Both the position numbers and the translations under genes were made by a program. Positions 30,878 through 44,240 of a DNA stretch of 64,000 bases are shown piece by piece. Origin of the DNA: Turbatrix aceti (taxonomy: Eukaryota; Nematoda; Chromadorea; Rhabditida; Panagrolaimidae); NCBI GenBank assembly GCA_963969345.1, contig OZ017767.1:7902739-7966738 (forward strand). The letters are read 5' to 3'. Below the pieces are notes generated by a model. It made no database searches. It saw only the letters and a list, made by a program, of their open reading frames with translations, and was not told the DNA's origin. Position 1 is the stretch's first letter; each line of letters starts with the position of its first letter.

Positions 30878-33800
30878 CTTGTCATCAGCGTGCAGAAAAA
30901 AAGAAGAAGAAGAAAGAAGACGGTTTAGACGAGAAATGACTTCACTCTAATTCACCATGCCGTATTCGTTCTGCAGCAGTCAGCGTGAAAGAAAGAGCTA
31001 CAGTAATCCCGTCTTGTGAGAAAACCAAAAACTATTTTTGGACACCACTTGTCAGCTTCAAGTCTTTTTCTGGAACTTGAGTCTCCCGTCTTTGAATATA
31101 CATATTTATGTATATATGTAGATAAATTATCCAATAAATATACTTGGTGTAGTTTATGCTATGTGACCTTTTGGAAAATTAAGGAGAATAACTTCCGCCA
31201 AAAAATTATCTCATCCTCGGGATATTGGATATAGGATTTAGGATTTGACGTTCCTGCTTACTATGCCTTCCTTTTGTCAATGAATGTCAATAGCTTTTCA
31301 CACTTTTTTGTCCCTTTTTCTTTTCCCGGGCGTAAACAGTAAATAACTTTTACCATGCAATGAATGAAATTTTTTTTGGCGATTAGCGTAGGCTTCGGAT
31401 AAAGAATAGTTTGCCGGATGGCATTGCGAGTAGAAACAGACGCGAAACGCAAAACGGGCGACGGAAGATATAGCATAACTTGAAAGGTTTCGCGAGGTAA
31501 TGCCATAATGCGATTTGACTATGCATGCGTGCGCACGGCTGCAAATGACGCCATTTTTGATTCTTGATAGACGTTAATTGAAATAGGCTATTAAAAAGTA
31601 CCCCTGGCATTTTTATGCTTCAACACATTACAGGTGTACAGACTTTTTTTGGACTCACAAAACTAATTATTACAAGAAATGTGGCACCATGACGTGTGTA
31701 TGTGTGTATGTGTGTGTAAAGGGAAATGAAAATGGTCTTGGACCGAACTACGAGTTACGTTTTGTTACTGCGTGTACGATGCGATGCCTAAACGAACGAG
31801 AAATTACAGAGAAACTAGTTTTTTTGGTAGAAGAATGCATGTGTACGTGAAAAATGTCGTACACATGATTGGTTACGATCACCACAGTGTTTTTTTTTAA
31901 AGTGCATGATGTTTGCACTTTGGTGGGTGCTACAAAAATTATACGATAATATAAAAAAATTTTGTTAATAAATTTTTTTAAATGATTGATGATGCAAAAA
32001 TATTATGTATTTGAATAAAAAAATGTCTGCAATGAATGTAATTTTTCAATTTATTTTTTTTATATTTTTTGATCTTTAAATTTCTTTTCATTCTCAAATT
32101 TTCAAATTTACTATGATATAAAGATTTTTTTCCATTATGTTTGTACTTCCTTCTTCTTTGCTCTGTTATCAGCGATTCTACATTTACAAAAAAAGTAATC
32201 CCCTAATGTCAGTCAACCAATCAGAAAATTAAACACAAAAAAAGCTGTTTTTTTAAACCTGTACTGCTGCCTCTCCCATTTTTTTTCCATTTACAAATAT
32301 ATATTTTTTTCATTCACAAGGAAGGAAGAAAAATTCGTAGAGTGCCTTTTTGCATGCCCCGGTTGATCGTTATGGTTCAGTATGTTTACGATCACTGAAA
32401 ATCTGAAAACAATTGATGATGATACGCAGCAGGGTGGCGTAGGAGAAATTTTTTCGTCTTTTTTCGCTGATATCCTGCACTCTTAGGGATTATTTATTTG
32501 TTTGCAAGTTTGTGTTTTTGGGTCAACGAACGTTGAACGAGAATTCCGAAAGTATGGTTGCAAGGATACAATGACGTGTGGTTGTCGAAACAAAACGGCC
32601 CCCTACTGATGACAGTTTTCTATGATGATGGAGTTTCGGTTTCGATCGCGTGCTGCGCATGAGTGAGAGTGGTTGGTTTCGTCGACGATGTGAACTTGAC
32701 TTTTGCCGGTCCCCGGGCCTGGGGCCAAGCTACTGTCACTGTCAGCTCCAACCAAAGAACTCTATGTATCTATTTTTTTTAATCATCATTTGTACAATTC
32801 CTTTGCTATACATACAATAAATACATACATACCAGAAACAACTGATAGCGGAACGAACTCATATAATATAATACATACACAATTTCATCCCCCTTGGCAA
32901 TAATTCTAGGCCCCGTACTGATGCATTTGATGCCTGCCGAATGAGAAATTACAGTGCCCTTGACTGAAGATATACATCATTCTATTAAAGCCAAATGCCG
33001 CTATCATGCCTGAACGCCTGAACTTTCTTTTCGGCGCAAAGATGCATTAAAAAACATCTCATGCCGGAAGCTAAACTGTCAGTTTTTTTTCTTTCCGTAT
33101 GTGTATATAAAAAATGGGGGGACCGTATGTTCTTTGCTGGTCCCTGGTAAAAAAACCTTTGCCTCTTCCTCCCCCCCCCTGGGCTCATGGCCGGGTCATG
33201 TGGTTGCTTTGGGGTTTCACAACTGTCAAACCTTATGTTTTGGTAATTATTTATGAATGATGGGCCCGGCCCCAAAAACTCTTTCTTTCGGTCGTAACTG
33301 GGAGGGCAAAATACGGTTTTGTAATTTGCTCACGTTATATACGTATTTACGTTGTTCAACATCCGATTGGTCCCTGGTTGAACCTAGCTTTCCTGCCTGC
33401 CTGAACATTGCGTCATCGTAATAGATTTTTTTCCGTAAATATGAGGAACGGCACCGCACTGACATAAATGGCACGCGACGCAACCAAACGTGATTCATTC
33501 CAGAAGGCTTTTTTGCCGGACGGTTTGAGATGCAATGCAATGTCATAATCATCTTATCAAATCCAGTCCAATCCCTTCCAAGCAAGAAGAGAGGATAGAT
33601 TTTTTTTTTCGAGTCTAGACATTCTTTGCTCGGATAAAAGTCAGTAGTCACATCACTGTATAGGCTGGACTATTTTTAGATTCATTACAATTTACCGCGT
33701 CCGCTACACAACCAACGCCAGATGAGATTACGATTACGTTGCACGAGATGAATGAATTCGCTGTGCACATTCATAAAATACTGTAGCCCGAGGGGAGCCC

Positions 33801-36800
33801 TAAGCAACATTGCTGCTAAATACGTTGCACATCCTAAGTCCTTGATAATGAGTCGTGTGTTCCGGCGACTGTTGCTATTCTGGGCATATGTGCCAACGCT
33901 GTGACGCAGACAGGTGACAGGCAGGTAAACGACGAATCTCGGGGATCTCTGAGCTTTGCGCATCGACGAAGGATGGGTAAAAAGGCTTTCTAGCACTTTC
34001 TCTCCCTTTCAAGATGAAAAAAAATTTTGCTTCTCCTCGACGAAAGATTAGTTCACATCTTTCTCTGAGAACGGATAAAATGACAAATATCGTTTCAAAG
34101 AGAGATATTTTTTTTGTTACATGAAATATGATGCGACCGTCTGGCTCTGCGACCACGACCAACGACAAAAGTTCACGTAGTGTGAAAAACAGAGCTTGAC
34201 AAACAAATTTGATCCAAGTGAAGTATCTTGGAACTGTCTGGGATGCACGCATCGATAGAGCCGGTCCAAGATGCGTGGGCTACTGTAAAATGCGTGCATC
34301 CCGAACCTGACATGAAAAAATGCGTTGCAACACGCGTCGGCTTAAAACGCGTCCGACATGCAGAATAAATTAGAACAAAAGTCTGACCCGTCCACGTTGT
34401 TGAACAAAACACAAAGTTGTGCCCCCCAACGAAGAGTGAAAAGTTGACCGACCACCAAAGCGAACGAACGTCGCCTGTTGACTTTTGACTTTTCATCCAG
34501 AAGCACACCTTGGAGTTTTCACTTCCTGTTTTTTTATAGGCGCTTTGGTTTTTTAATGTTTTTTTTCTAAAATTCTAAAATTGCACCCCTTTGGAAAAAT
34601 AAATATTTCACATTTTTCATGCCCTTTTGGAAGGATTTACATTTTTTTCGAGAACCAAAATGTCACCACAAATCTCTTTGATTTGATCCAAGGAAACACT
34701 CTTTCGCTCTTTTAGTCTTTTCAAATTTTCCTGCCCTGAGAATAATATTTTCCGGCATTTTTTTCCACTATACACGTTAGCTGTACTTTTGTAACACCAA
34801 AAAGAGTGCCTGGAATGTGCTAACCCGCTTTGTAGGCCAGAAGAACGTCCATTTGCAGATAGGTTAATCTTGTGTTTCTGGATCATCGGTTCTAAGCCCT
34901 GATAATGAAGGAATGTGTGCTTTTGGATAATTATTTGATATCCCCCTTTTTATTTTTTTGCTGACTTCTGGCGTCGTTTTTGGAGAAAGACAAAGAAGAA
35001 CATAATCTTGAGACGACTGCGTAACGCGTCCAACGGTCGAAATAAACGCGGAACGGCGGCAAGCTGGTCCGTGCAAGCTCATCATCATCTACATCATCAT
35101 CAGCATTGGAGTAGCCGCAGCACAAGCACACATTCGCAGGCGGACGTGATTATGCCTAATGGCTTTTCTTTTTTTCTTCATCTCGGCGTCAGAGGCGTCG
35201 GACTACTGGTATACATACTAATTTCCACAAAGACCGATTAATCTCAGACTTACTGTGGTGCTCTCAATTACGTTTTTTTTTATATTTTTAATTTTAACAT
35301 GAAGTCGTTTATCAAGTGTAATACATGTGCCTGCAAAAACTGCTTATGTTAGTCGGAGCGCCTCTCTCGGAAGCAGGTTATCAACATCCAACGTCGGTCT
35401 CGGCCTCTGCGGTGGCGGTCCGTCCCTGTCGTCACTCATTCTGTTCTGCAATAAAGGCATTTACGACGACAAAGACGCCGCCGCCGACCACGCGCCAAGC
35501 CTCGCGCGCGCGCGCGTGCGCTCGCAAATGGCCACCGGATGGATATTTGTCCAATGATGACGAGTCGAGACCAATCTCAGCTTCAGCATCAGTCTCAACA
35601 GAGGTGACATGCAGGCAGTTACTACGTAGGCGCTGCCGCGCTCGATATCACTGAGTTAATCTTGTATACACATTAACGAGATGAACGCGTTAACTCTGTG
35701 CCCTTGGGATGCGGTCAAGCCCCAGACAGGAGCCTGGATTGTGTTTCGTCACAGAACGAGCATTGAACCCCTTCATCGAAAAAAACCTTTTTTTCGACTT
35801 TTGACTTTTTTGACCCCCCAGGAACAGAAGAATCAAATTCATTCTAAATACTGTCGTCAAATTGTTTACCGAATCTCGACAGGTAACCTGTCGTGTTACG
35901 GTACAAAAAAACCAAAAAGATGGAATGTCAAAAGAAAAAAAACGGAAAAGAAATGTATGGGCGACAAAGAGAGTGTTTTTCAGTTTCTTTCGCGCGCTAC
36001 TCAAGTGAAAACAAGAAAGATCTGATATCGCAAGGAACAAACAAGAACTTTTTTTCCGAAAGGTCCGTCCGTTAATTTCCTATTTTTTTTGTTCATCACG
36101 TGTTGACCGAAAACAACACAGGTCAGTAAGGAGATACAAAGATAACGACCTGTTGTTCTCAAAACATGTTGTGCAACAATAACAAATTACAACAAAGTCG
36201 AACCGGAAAAAACAGGTGCGCATGTCATAGATGCGCTGCTTTGTTTTATTCCTCAGCTTCTGAGAAAAAGTACAAGTTCAGGTGTCCGCTTCACTCAGCT
36301 GGACTCCCTTCATCGGTACCGTCAATTTTCTTTTTTTTTTCAAATTCACTTTCATTTCATAATTTTCGTGCCAAGAGTCAGAGAAGAGAATTCAATCGGT
36401 CAATCATTTTTTTTCTGTCCACCAATACGCTACAATACACAAATAGAGAATTTATATTCTACGCTGCCAAATCGAAAGGACCAAATAATAATAGTACCAG
36501 TAAATGAGTGCGCGTCGTGCGTATGCATGCGTGCAAGAATATAGTTTAAAAAAAATATTTAAAGTTAATAAAAAAAATACAGAAATTTGTATGACTAATC
36601 AAAAGCAGATCAGAGAAAACAATCAAAATCAAAGGACAGACAATAGGGGATGGGTGGAACGGCGCCAAACTCGGTTTCTGTGGATAAAACGGTAGTAACT
36701 CTACGAACCGCAACAACAATCACAACAACAATGGTCAAACTTTGTTTTGTTTTTTTTTCAAAAAGGTCAAAAATTTTTCGCCTTTGTATACATTTTCAGG

Positions 36801-37105
36801 AAATGAGAAGGTGTGTTTTGGCCCAAAAAAATTAGGAAAAAATAGGGATGGTAATGAGGTCGTCAGAGTATGTGTAAGATCATGTGTATGAGAGATCGTT
36901 GTGTTCTTTACTCAGCCGTGTTACTTTTTTAACAAGGGAGGGATGATGGGGAAGGAGCGCATCTGATGACCGTGAAGAACGATTGAACGAAGAGATTTTA
37001 GTACTTGACCGTGGCGATAGCGGCAGCGGCGACGGCGACGGTGCGTGTCTTCCCTCTCGAAGTCGGTCTTGTTTGACGACACGAATAAAATTTTTTTTGT
37101 TGTGC
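30878..37105. other. Gene-poor region, second part
   Basis: It is AT-rich with GC/CpG-richer islands at 33400-34350 and 34950-35650. Contents noted: a TG-rich microsatellite (31694-31717), a 13-bp inverted repeat (34240-34302), a (CG)7 run (35503-35516), and a possible minus-strand start exon near 35440 (acceptor TTTATTGCAG followed five bases later by ATG, reading MSDDRDGPPPQRPRPTLDVD). No complete gene could be assembled. Confidence 0.4.
34240..34302. repeat. 13-bp perfect inverted repeat
   Basis: GGGATGCACGCAT at 34240-34252 is exactly complementary to ATGCGTGCATCCC at 34290-34302, with a 37-base loop that itself carries another ATGCGTG. Confidence 0.5.
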
Positions 37106-37671
37106 TTAGTGGATGGATGGGGCCTGGGGCTTGCGTGAAAGACCATCCAGGTAAAAGTCAAAGTTTGTTCGTGAGTTGCACTTGTCGTAGTTGCAGACGC
37201 AGCGGAAGAGCAATTCAGGGGCTGAGAACTTGGATGAGAAGGGTGTGAAGTTGTATCTCTGCAAAAAAAATTGAGCGTAAAAATTTTAGACATGATGGAT
37301 AAAAATGCTACCTCATAGATGCACATGGTCAAAACTTCGTATTTGTCGTCGTTGTTTGCAAATCCTTGAAGGTAAGGGGTCAAATCGTCGTTGGCAGCTC
37401 CTAAACCGTACACCTTGCCCGCGAGGGCGCCATTTGCTGGTGTTTCGGGAATTAGGGAGCAGAAGGCATAGTCATCGCTGGACACTACACGCATTTTACC
37501 CTGCAAAATAATTTTTGGTAATTGACTGAAATGATCAAAGAAAAGGAAATGTATACTCACATCTTTGCCGGTATTATCGTAGCACGTAAGTGCCAATGAT
37601 TGAGCGCAAAATAAAGATAGGAAGGCCAGCAGAGTGGCTCTGGAAACAATAGATTGCTGATGATGCTGCAT
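37106..37671 (-). CDS. Secreted Ly6/uPAR-like protein
   Basis: Three exons, 37561-37671, 37312-37500 and 37106-37258, all phase 0, encode 150 residues. The chosen start (MQHHQQSIVSRATLLAFLSL) gives a signal peptide ending before LTCYDNTGK; longer in-frame starts exist. The mature part begins LTCY and ends FRCVCNYDKCNS. The LxCY opening and the closing CxCxxxxCN are the signature of three-finger Ly6/uPAR folds; intermediate Cys occur in YAFCSLIPE and VLTMCIYE. The tail after CNS is hydrophilic, so a GPI anchor is not evident and the protein is probably secreted. It is the only firm gene in a region of about 24 kb. Partners unknown. Confidence 0.8.
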
Positions 37672-38061
37672 GACGACGGAGGGTGATGGCAACTGTTTAG
37701 GAGTAGCGCTCACTATGCTTGGGTAACGCAAGTATCGAAGCTGGAAACACACAGGTGATGTTACAGCCTAAAAAGGGGATACGAAATGGTAAAGATTTTA
37801 ATGAAGAAGAATATAAAGGCAAACCCCACGGCAATACACGAATCGACACAGGGTGTAATCAAACAAGTGACCATAACAGGCAAAAATTGAAAGAGGGGTG
37901 GGGACTTTGACAAAACCAGGGTGGACCAAATTTTGTTCAAAGTAAAGCGAAGGGGGCCTGTCTTGTGTCGCCCGAGTCCGTCCGACACCCGCCGAGACTA
38001 CTGACTGAGCATGAATGCACAGCATTTGAAAGATATATTTGAAGGACTGCAGGGGGAGGGA
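37672..38061. other. 5' flank of the Ly6-like gene
   Basis: No coding frame is seen. It probably contains the promoter of the Ly6-like gene and, if the candidate exon at 38062 is real, the 3' end of an upstream gene on the same strand. Confidence 0.35.
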
Positions 38062-38138
38062 CTAAAGGGGCGTGCCGCCGGTGTGGCACGGCGGCTCGAC
38101 GGCACCACCAGGGTTCTCGCCAAAGGCAGGGCTGCCAT
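38062..38138 (-). other. Candidate terminal coding exon (Gly/Pro-rich)
   Basis: A good acceptor (ATTTTTTTTATCCCTTACTTAG) is followed by an open minus-strand frame reading GSPAF then GENPGGAVEPPCHTGGTPL and a TAG stop. GC content and residue choice are coding-like. No upstream exon was found within reach, so gene identity is unknown. Confidence 0.35.
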
Positions 38139-41100
38139 CTAAGTAAGGGATAAAAAAAATAGGAGGGGGCATCCCGGTAGTTATCTCAGATCCGAGGTTG
38201 GATACGCCCCTAAGGAGAATGATCCCTCCACAGGTGAAAAGGGGAGGAGCAGTTTTGTACTACCAAGTCCACCAATTTTGTAATACCAAATAAGAAAACT
38301 GAGGTAACGGTTAGGACGATTTCTTTTTGGCTAACTTACAGTTAAGGCAAATATGATTTTTTTTAGCAAAACTTTAGTCTACCTTTTTTTTGCAAAAAAA
38401 AAAGAAAAAAACTCAAGTCCTACGACACTTTGCATCACATCATCGACAAATGTTACATTATGAATGCTTACACATCAGCCAATAAAATTTTTTTGACACT
38501 ATCGTTGGTTGTCAGGATACATGAGCTTCAAGAATATCCAAAATGCAAAGCGGCACAAAAGGTTCTACATATAGATGTGCCTTCAACTCCTCTACGCAAA
38601 GTCAAGTTTGTCGGATGACTAACATAAGTTCACATTAACCCTCCAAAAAAATTAGTAATGCAGCATGTGAAAAAGTTGCTACAAAAGCTTAGACGTCAGA
38701 AAGTTATAAGCCGTTTTTTGGTACTGCAAAGAACAATGCGACAAGACACATCCAACAACCAAGTATGTATGTGCAATGGCATATTATGCTTGTACCATGA
38801 CCAATATGAGGTAATCTTCTACCACATGTGTGCCGGACTACTGCACATTATGTAGCCAGGAAAAGTGTGTGGTGAGCGCAAGTTGGTAGTTATAATTAAC
38901 CAGATAGGTTTTGCTTGGGTTACGCCAAAAGCACATGGAATGCCTATCCAGTGACGAAATACGACATAAAAGGCATTGAGACCAAAAACGAAGACCATGG
39001 TGTGAATGCTTTATTAATTATGAAGGCAACGACGACGACCTAGGGCCAGCATGAACACGACTAAATATTTTGTCTAAGGCACGTCCGGTGGCCAGCCGAA
39101 ATGCGAAGAGCAAAGATGAGAGTTGACATTTATTAATCCGGGTCGACTGACAGTTTTTCGGGTGTCTTGCATCCTGGTGAGCATGCGCCGAAAGAATTTT
39201 TTTCAGTGCAATGAGATAAAATTGTTAGCAATGAAGTTTTAAAAATCACACTTCATGATAAATATCAGGTACTTATATATCAGACAGATAACTTATGTAT
39301 GTACACCGCCCCTATCTTATCGCTTCAGCCCTTACAGTAGCGTTGGTCAAGCGCAATAAACGTTAGTGTCTAGAAATTTCGACAATGCACCAAAACTGAC
39401 CCTCATAGCGCGTAGGCATCATCTTGTGCAACGTAAGCCAGACAATGACGTACTAATGAAAATGTCATCAAAAATTAGACCGTTATTTTATTAATGTTTC
39501 ATGCTGGCGACTCATCGTTTTCTATGCGTATAATAGAAAATTTCAAAGCTGCGGTAGAATGATGGTGGGCGAACAACGGAGATGAGTCACTCGTTTAAAA
39601 TCATCGTAAAGTATAATATTGCCCCCCTCCCTCTGTCGCCGACCCCCATGATTTTTTTTACGCCTGAAGGCTCATATTTCTAGACATAAAATTTGATTTA
39701 ATGACCGCTCAAAAACGCAAATCAAAGGAAACTTGGATGAATCATCAAGCACGCTGTTGAATGACCACGATCATCAGACAATGTCAAGTACACGTCATCG
39801 TAATGATGATCGGTGCGGATAGAACACGAGCAAAAATCATCAACCAGCGCTGAGAAAGGGGATAGCATTCAGGCAGGGGACAGCTATGCTCGAGCTTTCT
39901 TTCAATCATAAAAATGACGTTGACTGATTGACTTGTGGTTTGAACAAAAAACAAATCACAAAACCGCCTGCGATCGTAGCAATTTTTAAATAAATAGTTG
40001 TTGCATATTATTATGCAATTTTAAGCACCCCCGTTCCCAAAATACTCTTCTCCGCTTTTTCGCATTATCGTTCAACGTATCTAAAAATATCAGACTTCTG
40101 GTCCGTTGTATCGAAATAGCCTCTGCCCCCAAGCACTTGGAATACGTTCCACAGAAACCACACAACTCTAAGAAAATATGAATGTATGTATTAACAAAAC
40201 ATTTTTTTGTCAGCCGTCAGTCACATACCATACCCCTCCAAGAATGCCGACCAAGACGTCATCACCGGCCGCGGCGCGGCATGGTCCATTTTTTGGTAAA
40301 GAAAGGTGAGACCTGCTGCTGCACTATTGTCCAGTCCACGACCTCGTTTACGGACTACTGAGCGGCACAGCTTGACTACTGACCATTGCGTCACTGATCA
40401 TGGCCCTGGTCACGACTGTGCCTTTGTTGTGCATTCTACCGCTCTGTGCTCATTCTTCACACCCGATGATCTCACCGGCTCGGCATAAAAATGCTACCGA
40501 CCGGAAAAGACTGTTGCAACGCAACGTCACACTTTGAGGTCAAAAAGTAATATTATTTATGTAATAAAAAATTTTTAAAAAATCTTTAAAAATGGAATGA
40601 ATTGCCTGTACGGTCTAATAAAATTTATTCACACCAGACCAATAAGAGCAAAAATAAAGAACGTCTGAGGCAACGTCGACCTCATCTGACGCGCCTCCTT
40701 TTTAATGAATTTTGAGAAAACTCATACACGTACACGTGTAGTTGCATTTCATTTGGCAAGACAGATGGCAAAAAACGATTGCACTTCACAGCCGTGGCAC
40801 TGTGTTAATGGTGTTTGATCGCTGTGTCAGCAAAAGCCAAAAAGTCAACCCTGGGATGGATGCAAGCATAACCAGTCAGTCTACGTGAGAAAGAGCAGAC
40901 CGGAACAAAATTGAAACGTCAGTAAATATAAACTCCAAAAACAGAGATTATGCGTACTAAATATTTTACACATTTTACACTTGAACGCCAAACCAATAAA
41001 ACGGAAGCTGGTCTTCATTTTTTATTAATAAAAAACTTTTCTATTTAAAAATTAAAAAAAATCTGAATTGGTATCCATTACGATTGCTCGAGCCTACCAT

Positions 41101-42370
41101 ATACATACAAGCAAAAAACTTCCGTGACTGACAAAAAATGTATGATAACAGTGCACGCGTGTCCTTACTCAAACCGGATTGGTTACCTGTTACCTGATAT
41201 GGCTTTGATCAACTTCTATTGGTTAAAAAAAGCTAAGTAAGGTCCAAAGAAACCAAAAACACGTAACATAAATTTCTAAAAGTCATCCAGTCTCTAACAT
41301 GCATAAATATGCAAACATTATTTAGTAAATATACCTTCGTATACGTTCATTCTTTTCTGCAAATGTTGTTTTTGCACCAGAAACAACAGTTCTTATCTGT
41401 ATTTTTGTTTTCAAACAAAATTGCAGAAAAGAGAAAAACGCGGGCAAAGAAAAAGCTATTTTCCCAGACAGGAACAAAATGTGCCTCCTGAAGCGTACTT
41501 CCTCCTCGTGGCGTCGTCAAGCCGGTACCTATCACTATTTGATCAGTTTGGCGCTTAACGGGCTGATAAGGCGTCCTGGTCTTCTTTCTGCTCATTCGGC
41601 GGGAGATGGACTCGACTCGTGATACCTGAGTCCTCCTGATCCCTTCCTGAGCACAGTTCAGGTAATAATTCGTCACGTGACGCAGATTTACGCAGGGAGA
41701 GACAAGAATAGCTAAGACACCGTAGGCTTAATACGGGCTGGAAAAAAGGCTCTGATACGAGCCCAATCTTAAAATATATTTCACGAATCATACTTCTAGA
41801 CCTTGATGCATCAAAAAACAAGCTTGTTGAAAAACAATAAAAAATTTCAAAAACGCACTAAAATTTTTTGTCATCGTCCAAAAACCTTTAAAGCTATTTT
41901 ACAAAATCAAAACCTATTCTAAAGCCAGCCGTCGGCGATTATAAATTTTTAGGACAGCTGAGTCCCTATTTATACCGGTCTTGTGAATTCTTATCACAAC
42001 ACATTTGTTTCTGGTGAGTTGCAAATCAACCGGGGTCATAGGGCAAGAACGCAACCACATGAGCTCTGCAAAGGTTGCAGACAATCAGAAATGTATTTTT
42101 ACCACGATCCTCAAATTTTCGTTTTTTTTGTTTTCCGTTCCTACAAACATCAGAAACAAGAAAGAATGAGAGTGATTCAAACACATTCTTACTCCTGATG
42201 CATAAAAATTTCAAACATCTTGTAAATAAATTGCCCGTTGTCATACATTCTCAACATTTCCAAAACTGCAGCGCCGACCTCTGTTCCTTCCCTCCACTGA
42301 TGTTTGCATGACAACGTGATTCATCGAGTGCCAAACAATACAGCTAAACCTTATAAAAATACGGTAAAAA

Positions 42371-42388
42371 GTGTGTGTGTGTGTGTGT
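42371..42388. repeat. (GT)9 microsatellite
   Basis: Nine uninterrupted GT dinucleotides. Confidence 0.8.
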
Positions 42389-44207
42389 TACGTAATTATC
42401 TAATCCCCTGAATAGATTGTACTCAGGTAACCTCAAGTTCCTTTGTTGGGTGCCCAATAAACAGAAATGAACTTGCGTGTGCTTTTTTCGTCACGACGAT
42501 AAAGCGATGGATGACATTAGTGGCAAACATGATTACTATATGGTGTTCCCCATATAATCCCCATATTTGTCAAACATTCATTAATACCGTTGCAGATGTA
42601 TGCTACGTGTATACTCTCTGGGTCGTTTTTATCTATTTAATATGATATAAGTCTTGTGTTTGTATGTTGTGATATATACAGTATCCAGTTTATCCACCTC
42701 AGGTGTCGGACCCGATTCCGGTACACTTGAAGGAACACTAGTTCATATGCACGTACGAAAAAAAAGGGAACGGAAATTGGGTTTCGCACAGATATATGGG
42801 ACTAAAATAGTCAAGGTGAAAATTTGACATTTGGTTTCCAAGGTACATATGACACAAAGTATATACGCAAAGCTCGGCATTTGATTTCTCCGACATTTAA
42901 GGCACTGCCTGCACCTGATGTGACTTTGTACCCACTACATTTTTTTACCCTTTTGCAACAAACATATTTTTTCCAAGACAAAAAAACCTATTTGTTCAAA
43001 AAGAATGTATGAAGGCAAAAAAATGAAAATCATGACTGGTAGGTCATACACCTCATTGTTTTTTTGCACTTGGTGTCACGAAATACTAAACATTTTGGTT
43101 CAAAAATAATAAAAGTTTAGTAAACAAGGAACACTTGCAGAAAAGTGTTGCATTGTTTATAGTTTTGTCACGTATCGTAAACAAACTAAACGTCAGGTTA
43201 GTTCACCGGGCAAAAAACAGTTGGCAGAGATTGTGAAGGCAGAAAATAACAACATCAACTGAAAGCAACATTTTTTGGAATCAACCGCAAAAACGATGAT
43301 AAATATGTTGTGACTAGGAAATTGTCATTATCGCTTCGCAATCAGAAACAAGGAATGCGACAGACATACTATCACATCTTAGCTTAGAGCTTCTTTAACA
43401 TTTTTTTTCGCATCTTCGTTTTGGGAACCACAGCAACAAATAAATAATTTGTGGCTTTTCATTGTCGATGTGTTTCAGAATGAATGGCAAACTATATAAC
43501 ATGATCTAAGCCCGGGTAAGAATGCAATGTAATGTAATGTATATAACATGATAGTATGTATATATTTCAAGGTGAAACTAACTAATCACACAATGCCAAC
43601 ATGCTTCCCGGTTTTTTTACCTATTTGCCAAGCTAATCCGTTTTTACTTACACGTAACTTGCCCTACGTAGCCCACTTTGCAGATTTGTAATAAATTGCA
43701 GCAATGGAAAGTGCAAAAATCGTTATATTCTTTTGAATTACATAAAAGCCTTTGTAAGTATTTCATTTTAAACTTATTGTGACGCTTCACTCAAATGTAA
43801 GTATAATAAGTACGGATTACATATTGTCTTTTGTTTGCATGGAAAGGTAATGATGAAAAAAAATGCTATCGGTTAATCCGCGACTGGTACCGTAACGTCA
43901 TTACCCCCTCAGTTAGCAGTTAGCAGGCAATGTAAGCGTCACAGATATCATTATACACTTAAGTTATTAGTGGCTAGGGACATGCTTCATTTTTTATGCA
44001 TCACTCCGGTAGAATGTCATTTCTATTATAACATACGTTCCGAACACCTTGCAGCCGAGAGATTCGCGTCAGCAAGATTTTCGCAGAATTGCAAGATTCA
44101 AGTCAATTTATTTCACCTGGCTAGCCGCGGTAGAGGCGAGTCCCCGGCTGCGGTAAAAATTGTTTTTTTTTTGCGAATTACCACCGATCGTCGGGACTGA
44201 CAAAACA

Positions 44208-44240
44208 CAACCCTCGATTTTAATCCGAAAACGAGGGTTG
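44208..44240. repeat. Perfect 9-bp stem-loop
   Basis: CAACCCTCG (44208-44216) and CGAGGGTTG (44232-44240) are perfectly complementary around a 15-base loop. It lies in intergenic sequence and does not match the histone 3' stem-loop consensus. Confidence 0.5.
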
